Part shown: in pieces, positions 1 through 8,024 of the stretch
How positions within the stretch are numbered: position 1 is the stretch's first letter
How the letters are laid out: each line of letters starts with the position of its first letter
Source: Streptomyces sp. NBC_00258
GTDB lineage: Bacteria; Actinomycetota; Actinomycetes; Streptomycetales; Streptomycetaceae
NCBI RefSeq assembly: GCF_036182465.1
Contig: NZ_CP108081.1
Coordinates: forward strand, 3,844,001 to 3,908,000
Length of the DNA stretch: 64,000 nucleotides
Reading direction: 5' to 3'
The notes under the pieces: generated by a model
What the model was told of the DNA's origin: nothing
Databases searched by the model: none
The model's input: the letters and a program-made list of their open reading frames with translations, nothing else
Made by a program: the position numbers and the translations under genes

Positions 1-406
1 CGTCCGCTCGACGTTGCCCGGCGTCAATGTCGTACACCGGCCGGAACCCCCGCGCCGCACCGAGCAGCGACAACGCGGTCCGCATCCCGGAAAGCGCCCC
101 GGACCTCCCACTGGCCGCGGCGATCGCGGGCAGTACGGCCCGCACCTCCACCGGCAGCTTCCGCAGTTCCGCCGTCCGCGCGGCAAAGGCGGAACGCTGT
201 GCCGCGTCCGGCAGTTCACCGTGCACCAGCAGATGCCACACGTCCTCGAAGCCGCGGGTCCGTGCGAGGTCGACAGCCGAGTACTGGCGGTAGTGGTAGA
301 ACCCCTCGATCCCCCTGACGTCACCCAGCACGGTGTCGGTGACGACGACGCCCGCGAGCCCTCGCGGTACGTCGACAGAGGCGGCCGCGGCCCGGTTGAT
401 CGACAT
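1..406 (-). CDS. Citrate synthase, N-terminal part (truncated by window edge)
   Basis: The first 135 residues of a citrate/2-methylcitrate synthase-family protein run off the left edge of the window. Translation from the ATG at 406 gives MSINRAAAASVDVPRG, then an N-terminal citrate-synthase segment with GIEGFYHYRQYSAVDLA and FEDVWHLLVHGELP, the small-domain signature that precedes the catalytic domain. A GGAGG ribosome-binding site at 411-416 lies just upstream. The enzyme would condense oxaloacetate with acetyl-CoA (or propionyl-CoA) in the cytoplasm. It diverges from a second citrate synthase starting at 504, and the shared 97-bp spacer holds a perfect palindrome. The catalytic residues lie outside the window, so activity cannot be judged. 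Confidence 0.9.
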   Translation of the reverse strand, partial: MSINRAAAASVDVPRGLAGVVVTDTVLGDVRGIEGFYHYRQYSAVDLARTRGFEDVWHLLVHGELPDAAQRSAFAARTAELRKLPVEVRAVLPAIAAASGRSGALSGMRTALSLLGAARGFRPVYDIDAGQRRAD

Positions 407-457
407 GTTTCCTCCCTGGACTTGATTTGACTGTCCATGCTTGACTCAATCCCTGTC

Positions 458-478
458 AATATTGATTGAATCAATATT
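458..478. promoter_or_regulatory. Perfect 10-bp inverted repeat between divergent citrate synthases
   Basis: AATATTGATT and its exact reverse complement AATCAATATT are separated by one base. The site is strikingly AT-rich in this GC-rich genome. It lies 52 bp before the start of the gene on the left and 26 bp before the gene on the right, so one bound dimer could control both. Related TTGA/TCAA sequences at 422-450 (TTGATTTGA, TTGACTCAAT) may be weaker half-sites or promoter elements. The HTH domain fused to the right-hand citrate synthase is the obvious candidate ligand; that link is inferred. Confidence 0.7.
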
Positions 479-503
479 CAACTGCACAGATACGGTGACG
501 CTC

Positions 504-1763
504 ATGACGGATCAAGAACCGGCCCTCGCGTACGAAGCGCGGCGGATCAGTACCAAGGAGGCCGCCGAACTGCTCGGGGTGAAGCCCGAGACGGTGTACG
601 CGTATGTGAGCCGCGGCCAGCTCAGCAGCCGACGCAGCTCAGGCGGCCGCGGCAGCACCTTCGACGCCAAGGAGGTGGAGGCGCTCGCGCGTCGCAACAG
701 GCGTGAACCGGCCGACAGTTCACCGGCCGCCGGCAGGCTCTCCGTACGCACCCGGATCACCTTGATCGACAAGGACCGGTACTACTTCCGGGGGGTCGAC
801 GCGACCGAACTGGCCGCGCGCCACTCCTACGAAGAGGTCGCCGAGTGGCTGTGGACAGGCGTCCTGCGCCCGGGCGCCACATTCACGGCACCGGAGGCAT
901 CCGTCGCCGTCGCCCGTCGTGCCGTCGACGCGCTGCCCGAGCACACGGCCCCGACCGACCGGCTCCGCGTCGCGGCCATCGCCGCGGCGACCGCCGACCC
1001 GCTGCGCTTCGACCTCTCCGAACAGGCCGTGCTCGGCACGGCCCGCACGCTGATCCCCACGCTCGTCGCCGCCCTGCCGCCCAAGAGGCACGACCATCGG
1101 GACGGAAACTCGCTCGCGCAACGCCTCTGGGCCCGGCTCAGCGGCCGCGAAGCCGACGAGGCGTCCCTGCGCGCCCTGGACACCGCACTCGTCCTGCTCA
1201 TCGACCACGACCTGGCCGCCTCGACGCTTGCGGTCCGGGTCGCCGCGTCGGCCCGCGCCCACGCGTACGCCGCCGTCTCTGCGGGCCTCGGCGTCCTCGA
1301 AGGCCCGTTGCACGGAGCGGCCAGCGGCCTGGCGCACAGGATGCTGCTCGACGTCCTGGACCGGGGCACGGCGGCCCCGGTGGTCGCGGACGAACTGCGC
1401 GCGGGGCGCCGCGTCCCGGGACTGGGCCACCGCGTCTACCCGGGCGAGGACCCACGCGCGCGCGTGCTGTTCGGCCTCCTGGAGGACGTTCCCGGCGCCG
1501 GCCCCGCCCTGGCCGCGGCCCGCGACATCGTGGACACCACGGCCCGCCACGCACCCCTGCACGCCAACGTCGACCTGGCCCTCGCCGTCCTCACGGCCAC
1601 GTCCGGCATGCACGCCTCGGCGGGCGAGACGATCTTCGCCGTGGCCCGCACGGCCGGCTGGATCGCCCACGTACTGGAGGAGTACGACGAGGCCCCCCTG
1701 CGCATGCGCCCGAGCGGACACTACGTAGGCGCACGGCCCCCTCAACCACTTCCGGAGCAGTGA
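504..1763 (+). CDS. Citrate synthase-like protein with N-terminal helix-turn-helix domain
   Basis: A 419-residue protein. Residues about 12-60 form an excisionase/MerR-type HTH (ISTKEAAELLGVKPETVYAY, then SRGQL and a basic RRSSGGRGS wing). The rest is a citrate synthase: GPLHGAASG contains the catalytic His, GLGHRVYPGEDPRA the substrate-binding His/Arg, and NVDLALAVL the position of the catalytic Asp. So an apparently complete enzyme carries a DNA-binding head. ATG 504 is chosen because it opens directly on the HTH; an upstream in-frame codon at 441 would put the palindrome inside the coding sequence. It diverges from a second citrate synthase. It could be a metabolite-sensing regulator using the enzyme fold as a sensor, an active enzyme, or both. 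Confidence 0.88.
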   Translation: MTDQEPALAYEARRISTKEAAELLGVKPETVYAYVSRGQLSSRRSSGGRGSTFDAKEVEALARRNRREPADSSPAAGRLSVRTRITLIDKDRYYFRGVDATELAARHSYEEVAEWLWTGVLRPGATFTAPEASVAVARRAVDALPEHTAPTDRLRVAAIAAATADPLRFDLSEQAVLGTARTLIPTLVAALPPKRHDHRDGNSLAQRLWARLSGREADEASLRALDTALVLLIDHDLAASTLAVRVAASARAHAYAAVSAGLGVLEGPLHGAASGLAHRMLLDVLDRGTAAPVVADELRAGRRVPGLGHRVYPGEDPRARVLFGLLEDVPGAGPALAAARDIVDTTARHAPLHANVDLALAVLTATSGMHASAGETIFAVARTAGWIAHVLEEYDEAPLRMRPSGHYVGARPPQPLPEQ

Positions 1764-1796
1764 CACCACCCGCCCCGGGAGTCACCCCCGGTCAAG

Positions 1797-1815
1797 TCAG
1801 GTTAGGCTCACCTCT
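1797..1815 (+). promoter_or_regulatory. Iron box (DmdR/IdeR-type operator) abutting a start codon
   Basis: TCAGGTTAGGCTCACCTCT matches the Streptomyces iron-box consensus (TTAGGTTAGGCTCACCTAA) at 16 of 19 positions, including the whole central core. The core also supplies a TAGGCT -10 hexamer at 1804-1809. The box ends one base before the GTG at 1816, so transcription would start at or near the start codon and the mRNA would be leaderless. The consensus is quoted from knowledge of DmdR1-regulated siderophore genes. Confidence 0.8.
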
Positions 1816-2766
1816 GTGAGTACGTGCGCGAAGGTCTCACGGGACCTGGAGGAGCCCCTCGCGGGGACCGCCGCCACCGCGAGGACGTGGCTGCTGGTCG
1901 AACAGCCCGGCCCCTGGGGCGCCAATGCGCTGACATCGAGCCACCTGGACCCCGCACTCGGCCGGGCGCTGGAGCAGGCCGCCGAGGGCACCGGCGTACG
2001 CATCGCGCTGATCCGGCGCCCGGGCCGCCACGCCGACTGCCACACGGCCGCCGAGCGCCAGGTGTACGCGGCCCACACCACCCCGGGAAACGTGTGGCTG
2101 CACAAGGCCACCACGTCTGCCCCCGAGCGACTGCTCCAACTTGACTTCACCGAGCTCGGTGAGGGCATGCCCGAGACGTTCGACACGACCCTCGACGGCG
2201 CCCCGCACACCGGCGACCCGCTCGCGCTCGTGTGCACGAACGGCAAGCGCGACCGCTGCTGCGCCCTTCTGGGCCGCCCCCTCGCCGCCGAACTCGCCGC
2301 CTCCGGAGTGGACGGCATATGGGAGGTCACACACCTCGGGGGCCATCGATTCTCCCCCACCCTCCTCGTACTGCCGTTCGGATACGCGTACGGGCGAGCC
2401 GAGGCCCATGCCGTCAAGGAGATCCTCCAGGGCGTCCGGGAAGGCCGCGTCGTGACCGACGGATGCCGTGGGAGCTCAGCCTGGGAGCGTCCCGGGCAGG
2501 CCGCCGAACTGGCCGTGCGCACGGCGGCCCACGAGGACGCCGCGGGCGTGCTGAGCGTCGTCCGTACGGAGGGTTCTGCGCCCCGCTGGGAGGTGACGGT
2601 CGCCCACACCGACGGCCGCCGCTGGCTCGTCACGGTCGCACAGGGCGCGGCCCTGCCGCCCCGCCCCGAGAGCTGCGGCTCGGCTCTGGGCTCTCCGGCG
2701 CGGATGGACGTGATGGCGGTGCGCCGGCTGTCCCGTACGGCTGTCGCGCACCCCGCGGGCCGCTGA
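1816..2766 (+). CDS. Sucrase/ferredoxin-like family protein, iron-regulated
   Basis: A 316-residue member of the Suc_Fer-like family (thioredoxin-like [2Fe-2S] proteins). Cysteine motif CTNGKRDRCCALLGRPL lies near residue 140 and HLGGHRFSPTLLVLPFG near residue 177, both hallmarks of the family; the upstream HADCH segment is also typical. Such proteins in actinobacteria are often linked to iron-siderophore handling, and an intracellular redox role such as ferric-siderophore reduction is plausible but unproven. GTG 1816 is used because the iron box ends directly before it and no Shine-Dalgarno is visible, consistent with leaderless translation. It is expected to be derepressed under iron limitation. 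The siderophore operon at 51.9-58.6 kb may be a functional partner. Confidence 0.85.
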   Translation: MSTCAKVSRDLEEPLAGTAATARTWLLVEQPGPWGANALTSSHLDPALGRALEQAAEGTGVRIALIRRPGRHADCHTAAERQVYAAHTTPGNVWLHKATTSAPERLLQLDFTELGEGMPETFDTTLDGAPHTGDPLALVCTNGKRDRCCALLGRPLAAELAASGVDGIWEVTHLGGHRFSPTLLVLPFGYAYGRAEAHAVKEILQGVREGRVVTDGCRGSSAWERPGQAAELAVRTAAHEDAAGVLSVVRTEGSAPRWEVTVAHTDGRRWLVTVAQGAALPPRPESCGSALGSPARMDVMAVRRLSRTAVAHPAGR

Positions 2767-2837
2767 CCGCCCCTCCGAACGAGATCCACGCCACACCCCG
2801 TACGGCACCGCGCGCCCCTCCCCGTACCGTCATAGGC

Positions 2838-4520
2838 ATGAGCCCCACTCCCCCTCGACGACTCCGCCTGGGCATGCCGAAGCGGATGTTCTCGCAGGTG
2901 CTGCTGATGCAGGTGGCGATCGCCGCAGGAGTCGCCGTCCTCGCGACCGGTCTGTTCCTGGCTCCGCTGAGCGAACAGCTGGACGACCAGGCGATGCGCC
3001 GCGCTCTCGCGATCGCGCAGACCACGGCGGCGCAGCCGAGGCTCGCCGAGGAGCTGAAGTCCACTCCGGCCTCGGCGGACGGGCCCGTGCAGGCCGAGGC
3101 GGAGCGGATCCGCAAGGCGAGCGGAGCCGAGTACGTCGTGGTGATGAACGTCGACGGCACACGCTGGTCGCACACGAACCCCGCAGAGATCGGCGGACAC
3201 GTCTCGACCGATCCCAGGTCTGCTCTGTCCGGCCGGGAGGTCATGGAGATCGACAGCGGCACCCTGGGCCGCTCGGCGCGCGGCAAGGTGCCGTTGCGCG
3301 ACGCCGACGGCCGCATTGTCGGCGCGGTCTCGGTCGGCATCGAGTACGACAGCGTGCGCGCCCGCCTCATCCACGCGATCCCCGGGCTCTTCGCGTACGC
3401 GGGAGGAGCCATGGCCGTCGGCGCGCTGGCCGCCTATCTGATCTCACGGCGGGTGCAACGGCAGACCCGTGACCTGGCCTTCTCGGACATCGCCGGGCTT
3501 CTGGCGGAGCGTGAGGCGATGCTGCACGGCATCAGGGAGGGCGTCGTCGCGCTGGACCGCGAGGGCAGGATCCGGCTCCTCAACGACGAGGCCCGGCGCC
3601 TGCTGGGGATCGGCGACGAGGCCGTCGGCCAGCCCCTCGACACCGCGCTCGGGGAGGGCCGTACGACCGATGTGCTGGCCGGGACCGTCACCGGAACCGA
3701 TCTGCTCACCGTCCGCGGTCAGCGTGTGCTGGTCGCCAACCGCATGCCCACCGACGACGGCGGTGCCGTCGCCACGCTGCGCGACCGCACCGAACTGGAG
3801 CAGCTGGGCCGCGAACTCGACTCCACCCGCGGCCTGATCGACGCCCTGCGCGCCCAGGACCACGAACACGCCAACCGCATGCACACACTGCTCGGGCTGC
3901 TGGAACTGGAGATGTACGACGACGCCGTGGAGTTCGTCGGAGAGGTGGTCGGTGACCACAGGGCGACCGCGGAACAGGTCACGGAGAAGATCCATGACCC
4001 GCTGCTCGCCGCCCTCCTGGTGGGCAAGGCCACCGTCGCGGCGGAGCGCGGAGTGGCCCTGTGGATCTCGGACACGACACTGTTCCCGGACCGGTTGATC
4101 GACCCGAGGGGGCTGGTCACGATCGTCGGGAACCTCGTCGACAACGCACTCGACGCCGCCGCGGGCACCCTCCACGCGCGCGTGGAGGTCGAATTGCGCG
4201 CGGAAGGGCGTACCGCCGTCCTCAGAGTGCGGGACACAGGTCCAGGAATTCCCGCCGAACAGCGCGAGTTGATCTTCACGGACGGATGGTCCACCAAGAA
4301 GCCCCCGGCCCACCGAAAGCGCGGGATCGGCCTCTCCCTGGTGCGCAGGCTCGCCGAGCGGCAGGGTGGCAGCGCCCGGGTCTCCGAGGCGGACGGCGGA
4401 GGCGCCGAGTTCACCATCGTGCTGCCGGAGGCACTGGCGGAGCCCGGACTCGCACCGGAGCCCGCGCCCGGCCTCATGCTGGAGCGTGCCGCCACGACCG
4501 TCAACGAGGAGTCGCGATGA
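2838..4520 (+). CDS. CitA/DcuS-family sensor histidine kinase
   Basis: A 560-residue membrane kinase. A transmembrane segment near residues 21-43 and another near 180-203 flank an extracytoplasmic ligand-binding (PDC/Cache-type) domain of about 135 residues. A cytoplasmic PAS domain follows (about 225-315), then the CitA/DcuS-type phosphoacceptor helix with QDHEHANRMH (likely phospho-His 342) and a HATPase with NLVDNALDAA, DTGPGIP and GIGLSLVRRL. This architecture is that of C4-dicarboxylate/citrate sensors; the true ligand is unknown. ATG 2838 is the start that places TM1 near the N-terminus. The stop codon overlaps the start of the response regulator by 4 bp (ATGA), so the pair is one translationally coupled unit. 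Confidence 0.93.
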   Translation: MSPTPPRRLRLGMPKRMFSQVLLMQVAIAAGVAVLATGLFLAPLSEQLDDQAMRRALAIAQTTAAQPRLAEELKSTPASADGPVQAEAERIRKASGAEYVVVMNVDGTRWSHTNPAEIGGHVSTDPRSALSGREVMEIDSGTLGRSARGKVPLRDADGRIVGAVSVGIEYDSVRARLIHAIPGLFAYAGGAMAVGALAAYLISRRVQRQTRDLAFSDIAGLLAEREAMLHGIREGVVALDREGRIRLLNDEARRLLGIGDEAVGQPLDTALGEGRTTDVLAGTVTGTDLLTVRGQRVLVANRMPTDDGGAVATLRDRTELEQLGRELDSTRGLIDALRAQDHEHANRMHTLLGLLELEMYDDAVEFVGEVVGDHRATAEQVTEKIHDPLLAALLVGKATVAAERGVALWISDTTLFPDRLIDPRGLVTIVGNLVDNALDAAAGTLHARVEVELRAEGRTAVLRVRDTGPGIPAEQRELIFTDGWSTKKPPAHRKRGIGLSLVRRLAERQGGSARVSEADGGGAEFTIVLPEALAEPGLAPEPAPGLMLERAATTVNEESR

Positions 4521-5197
4521 TCGAGGTACTGGTCGTGGACGACGACATCCGGGTCGCCCGGGTCAACGCCGCCTACGTCGAGAAGGTCGCGGGCTTCCAT
4601 GTCGCGGGCGAGGCACACTCGGCGGCGGAGGCGCTGCGGCAGCTGGAGGCTCTGCCCCGGCTGGACCTGGTGCTTCTCGACCACTATCTGCCGGACGAGA
4701 CGGGCCTCGCGGTCGTCCAGGAGATGCGCAGACGCGGACATCAGGCCGATGTGATCATGGTGACCGCGGCCCGTGACGTCTCCACGGTCCAGGCGGCGAT
4801 GCGGCAGGGCGCGCTCCAGTACCTGGTGAAACCGTTCGCCTTCGCCGGACTGCGCGCCAAGCTGGAGGCGTACGCGGACCTGCGCCGCACCCTCGACGGC
4901 GGCGGCGAGGCCGAACAGGCCGAGGTCGACCGGATCTTCGGTGCCTTGTCCGCCGGCTCGGAGCCGGGTCTGCCCAAAGGGCACTCCCCCACCACCGCGG
5001 AGGCCGTACGCCGGGCGCTGGTGACCGCGGAAGGCCCTCTGTCGGCCCAGGAGATCGCCGACCGGACCGGACTCAGCCGCCAGACCGCCCAGCGCTATCT
5101 GAAGCTCCTGGAGCGCACGGGACGGGCCACGCTGACCCTGAAATACGGTGACGCGGGCCGCCCGGAGCACCGTTACATCTGGGCGACCCGCGCCTGA
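4517..5197 (+). CDS. CitB/DcuR-family response regulator
   Basis: A 226-residue regulator. The receiver domain (1-125) has the acidic pocket VVDDD, phosphoacceptor Asp55 in LLDHYLPD, and K in LVKPF. The C-terminal output domain has a winged HTH (LSAQEIADRTGLSRQTAQRY, then LKYGDAGRPEHRY) of the CitB/DcuR type. It is coupled to the kinase by an ATGA overlap and is its cognate regulator. A second regulator of nearly the same design, with no kinase, starts at 7246. The adjoining solute-binding protein on the opposite strand may be a target (inferred from position). Confidence 0.94.
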   Translation: MIEVLVVDDDIRVARVNAAYVEKVAGFHVAGEAHSAAEALRQLEALPRLDLVLLDHYLPDETGLAVVQEMRRRGHQADVIMVTAARDVSTVQAAMRQGALQYLVKPFAFAGLRAKLEAYADLRRTLDGGGEAEQAEVDRIFGALSAGSEPGLPKGHSPTTAEAVRRALVTAEGPLSAQEIADRTGLSRQTAQRYLKLLERTGRATLTLKYGDAGRPEHRYIWATRA

Positions 5198-5238
5198 GGA
5201 CACGGCCGCAGTACGGGGGAAGCGACCGCACCCGCCTC

Positions 5239-5302
5239 TGTACGGCTGTCAGGGGAGTTCAGCCGTACACAGGAGCTCGGCCCGCGGTCGGGGAGACCGC
5301 GG
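5239..5302. terminator. Two hairpins between convergent genes
   Basis: TGTACGGCTG (5239-5248) pairs with CAGCCGTACA (5260-5269) across an 11-nt loop, and CCGCGGTC (5282-5289) pairs with GACCGCGG (5295-5302) across 5 nt. They fill the 114-bp gap between the regulator and the convergent lipoprotein gene and could serve both strands. Confidence 0.6.
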
Positions 5303-5311
5303 TCGGGGGAT

Positions 5312-6364
5312 TCAGTCCACGACCTTGTCCACGAACTCCGTCGTGTACGTCCTGCTGAGGTCCACGTCGGCGTTCTTGATGTCGGGGTTGAACGCCTTGA
5401 GGACCTTCTCGACGGTCTTCGGACCGTCCTCGGGCATCACACCGTCCTGGGTGAACATCGGCATGGTGCTCTGGATGGCGCTGGCGTAGAGCGTCCCGTT
5501 GCCCTTCGAGTAGTCGTCCGGCATCTCGTCGGCGATCTCGCTGGCGCTGTGCCCGGCCATCCACTTGAGGGTCTTCACCAAGGCGTTGGCCAGCTTCTGG
5601 ACCGTCTTCTTGTTGTCGTTCACCCAGTCCGTCTGCATGTAGAGGCTGGACGACGGGTACGCGCCGCCGAGTGCCTCGTCGGAGCCCTCCGGGGTGCGCA
5701 TGTCGAGGAGCACCTTGCCGCTGTTCTCCGCCAGGATCGTGGCGACCGTCGGGTCGGTCGTCATGCCGCCGTCGATGGAACCCTTCTTGAGCGCGGAGAT
5801 GAAGCTCTCTCCCGCGCCGACCGGGACGGTCTTGAACTCGCTGACGGACACACCGTTCTTGACGGCGAGGTACTTGGTGAGGAAGTCGGTCGAGGAGCCG
5901 AGGCCGGTGACGCCGAGCCTCTTGCCCTTGAAGTCCTTCGGTGAGTTGATCTCGCTCGCCGCCTTGTCGGAGACGATCTGGACCTCACCGGGCGCGTGCG
6001 AGAACTGCACCACCGACTGGACTTCTTCGCCCTTGACCTGCAGATCGAGGGTGTGGTCGTAGAAGCCGACGGCTCCTTGTACCTCCCCGGAGACGAGCGC
6101 GGTCTCGGCCTCCACACCGGCGTGCTCGCCCAGCAGCTCCACGTCGAGGCCCTCGTCATCGAAGTAGCCGAGCCGCTCGGTGAGCATCGCGGGCAGGTAG
6201 ATCACCTTGTCCAGGCCGCCGACCATGATTTTGACCTTCTCCCCCTTGCCGCCCGCCTCGTCGGCGGCGGCCGATCCGGCCACGTCATTGGCGCACGCGG
6301 TGAGCGAGGAGAGGACAAGCAGGCTGGCGGCTGCCAGCGACCCGTGTCTGAGGGTCTTGGGCAT
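5312..6364 (-). CDS. NitT/TauT-type ABC substrate-binding lipoprotein (solitary)
   Basis: A 350-residue extracytoplasmic solute-binding protein. The first 24 residues are a lipoprotein signal ending in the lipobox LTAC (Cys24). The mature part resembles the NMT1/SsuA/TauA family: KIMVGGLDKVIYLPAML at the N-terminus, GYFDDEGLDVELL, and LGVTGLGSSTDFLTKYLA. Such proteins bind small anions such as sulfonates, nitrate or pyrimidine precursors and pass them to an ABC permease. No permease or ATPase gene is adjacent, which is unusual for the family. AAGGACG lies 8 nt upstream of the ATG. It is flanked by two CitB-type regulators, so it may feed signal or substrate to the CitA-type kinase instead; this is inference. 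Confidence 0.9.
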   Translation of the reverse strand: MPKTLRHGSLAAASLLVLSSLTACANDVAGSAAADEAGGKGEKVKIMVGGLDKVIYLPAMLTERLGYFDDEGLDVELLGEHAGVEAETALVSGEVQGAVGFYDHTLDLQVKGEEVQSVVQFSHAPGEVQIVSDKAASEINSPKDFKGKRLGVTGLGSSTDFLTKYLAVKNGVSVSEFKTVPVGAGESFISALKKGSIDGGMTTDPTVATILAENSGKVLLDMRTPEGSDEALGGAYPSSSLYMQTDWVNDNKKTVQKLANALVKTLKWMAGHSASEIADEMPDDYSKGNGTLYASAIQSTMPMFTQDGVMPEDGPKTVEKVLKAFNPDIKNADVDLSRTYTTEFVDKVVD

Positions 6365-6623
6365 GTTCGTTCACGTCCTTGTGAAGAAGGCGGTGCGGGA
6401 AAACGAGTGCCTTGGAGCGGCCAGCGACGGGGAACCGACCTCTCCGCCGGGAGACCGGCGCCGAAGGAGAACCGGTGTCCTGGAGAGGGCTGTCTGCGAA
6501 ATGCGCCTCCTGGGGAGGCGCTCAACAAAACGGGGTCCTAGGAGGGGCATGTGGGCCTGTGCGTGCCCTGAGGAGGGAGTTCAACCCTCGGTCCACGACG
6601 ACTTCCACCGGGAGGTACTGCGC
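6365..6623. other. Leader region of the binding-protein gene, with a hairpin
   Basis: No convincing gene is seen here. A perfect stem, GCGCCTCC (6503-6510) with GGAGGCGC (6514-6521), sits about 140 bp upstream of the binding-protein start. It could be the terminator of the possible gene at 6624-7085 or part of a long 5' leader. I recognise no known riboswitch. Confidence 0.3.
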
Positions 6624-7085
6624 TCAGCGAACGTGTGCGGCCTCCTCGCAGAGCGTCACCCGGCGGCTGCCCGTTCCCAGGGACCACGTGTCGGCGACCA
6701 GGGGCGACACACGGGAGGCGGCGACAACGGCCATGCCTCCGCGGACGGTCCGTGCGCGGGAGGCCGTATCGATCCTTCTGGCGACGCGGGCGGGGGATTC
6801 CTCAAGGGCGCGGGCACCGAAGGCGACCGAGTCGCGCGTGCCTTCCCGCAGGTCGAGCGGTTCGTCCGGCACCAGGGCTTCGCACTCCGTAAGTTCTTCG
6901 GGACCGCTGACGAGGGTCGGTGTGGTCGATCTGCCTCGGCCTGCGGGGGCCACGACGGCCGTGAACCCGCAGCCTCCCACGGTCGGATCGAGTCCGATGA
7001 CGGCCGTGTGCAGTTCCCCCGGCGGGGTTGTGAAGACCTTGCGCGCGCCTCGTGGTGCGATGGCGGGGCCGGTGTCTGCGCTCAT
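6624..7085 (-). CDS. Possible hypothetical protein, perhaps decayed
   Basis: An open frame of 153 codons from ATG 7085 (MSADTGPAIAPRGARKV), on the same strand as the binding lipoprotein and divergent from the orphan regulator. No family is recognised; it has no signal peptide or membrane segment. By hand count about three quarters of codons end in G or C, clearly less biased than its neighbours (usually above 90 percent), so it could be a decaying gene, a recent acquisition or a chance frame. It is listed because the 880-bp gap is otherwise empty and the frame is sizeable. Confidence 0.3.
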   Translation of the reverse strand: MSADTGPAIAPRGARKVFTTPPGELHTAVIGLDPTVGGCGFTAVVAPAGRGRSTTPTLVSGPEELTECEALVPDEPLDLREGTRDSVAFGARALEESPARVARRIDTASRARTVRGGMAVVAASRVSPLVADTWSLGTGSRRVTLCEEAAHVR

Positions 7086-7144
7086 GCCCCGCGACCGTAG
7101 CCGTGGCCTGCGCCACGGCATCAGTCTTGTGTGCGCAAGGCGTT

Positions 7145-7193
7145 CTTCTGATTACAGAAGGGTGTTGTGCTCTTTCTGCTCACTCCACAACAC
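7145..7193. promoter_or_regulatory. Two inverted repeats upstream of the orphan regulator
   Basis: CTTCTG-atta-CAGAAG at 7145-7160 is followed by GTGTTGTG (7162-7169) and its exact complement CACAACAC (7186-7193) with 16 nt between. Both are perfect and lie 53-101 bp before the regulator start at 7246. They are candidate operators, possibly for the CitB-type regulators themselves. Confidence 0.5.
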
Positions 7194-7245
7194 TGGGGCC
7201 GACAGCACGGGCTCACCGCTCGCCCGGCTCGGGGGGAGAGGCCCG

Positions 7246-7938
7246 ATGATTGACGTCCTGGTCGTGGACGACGACTTCCGTGTCGCCGAAATCAACGCCA
7301 AGTTCGTGGGGAAGGTTCCCGGTTTCCGGGTGGCCGCCCGTGCGCACAGCGCCGCCCAGGCCCTGGACGCGGCGGGCCGGGAACCCGTCGACCTGATCCT
7401 GCTCGACCACTATCTGCCCGACCGGACGGGCCTCGAACTCGTCCAGCAGATGCGGGAACTGGGCATGGGCGCGGACGTCATCATGATCACCGCGGCCGGC
7501 GACGTGGAGACCGTACGGGCCGCGATGCGTCTCGGCGCCCTGCACTACCTGGTCAAGCCGTTCACGTTCGCAGCGCTGCGAACGCGGCTCGAGTCGTACG
7601 CCGCACTGCGCCGTACCGTCGACAGGGTCAGCGACCAAGGCATGGCAGGGCAGGAACAGGTCGACCGTATTTTCGGCGCCCTGCGTACGACGCCCGCCCC
7701 GTCCTCGCCGGGTCTGCCCACCGGTCACTCGGAGCCGACGACGGACCTGATCTGCACCGTCCTCCACCAGGCCGGCCACCCCCTCTCGGCCCACGAGGTC
7801 GCCGCCGAGACGGGCCTCAGCCGCTCCACCGCGCAGCGCTACCTCCGCCACCTGGAACAGGCGGGCCGTCTCCGGCTCTCACTCAAGTACGGGGACACAG
7901 GGCGTCCGGAACACCGCTATGCGTGGGTGGCACCTTGA
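7246..7938 (+). CDS. Orphan CitB/DcuR-family response regulator
   Basis: A 230-residue paralogue of the regulator at 4517-5197: same order of receiver (VVDDD, Asp54 in LLDHYLPD, LVKPF) and winged HTH (LSAHEVAAETGLSRSTAQRY, LKYGDTGRPEHRY). Near-identity of the recognition helix suggests overlapping DNA targets. A GGGGGGAG ribosome-binding site precedes ATG 7246. No kinase is encoded nearby, so it is either an orphan or shares the upstream CitA-type kinase. Convergent with the symporter gene downstream. The receiver retains all catalytic residues, so phosphorylation is expected. Confidence 0.92.
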   Translation: MIDVLVVDDDFRVAEINAKFVGKVPGFRVAARAHSAAQALDAAGREPVDLILLDHYLPDRTGLELVQQMRELGMGADVIMITAAGDVETVRAAMRLGALHYLVKPFTFAALRTRLESYAALRRTVDRVSDQGMAGQEQVDRIFGALRTTPAPSSPGLPTGHSEPTTDLICTVLHQAGHPLSAHEVAAETGLSRSTAQRYLRHLEQAGRLRLSLKYGDTGRPEHRYAWVAP

Positions 7939-8024
7939 GCCGGTGAGCCCTGCCGGACCGCCCCGGGGCTTCGTGGGCCTCGCCTGAGGGTGTCCCGCCG
8001 GACCTCCCCTCGCCCGCCCGTCGG

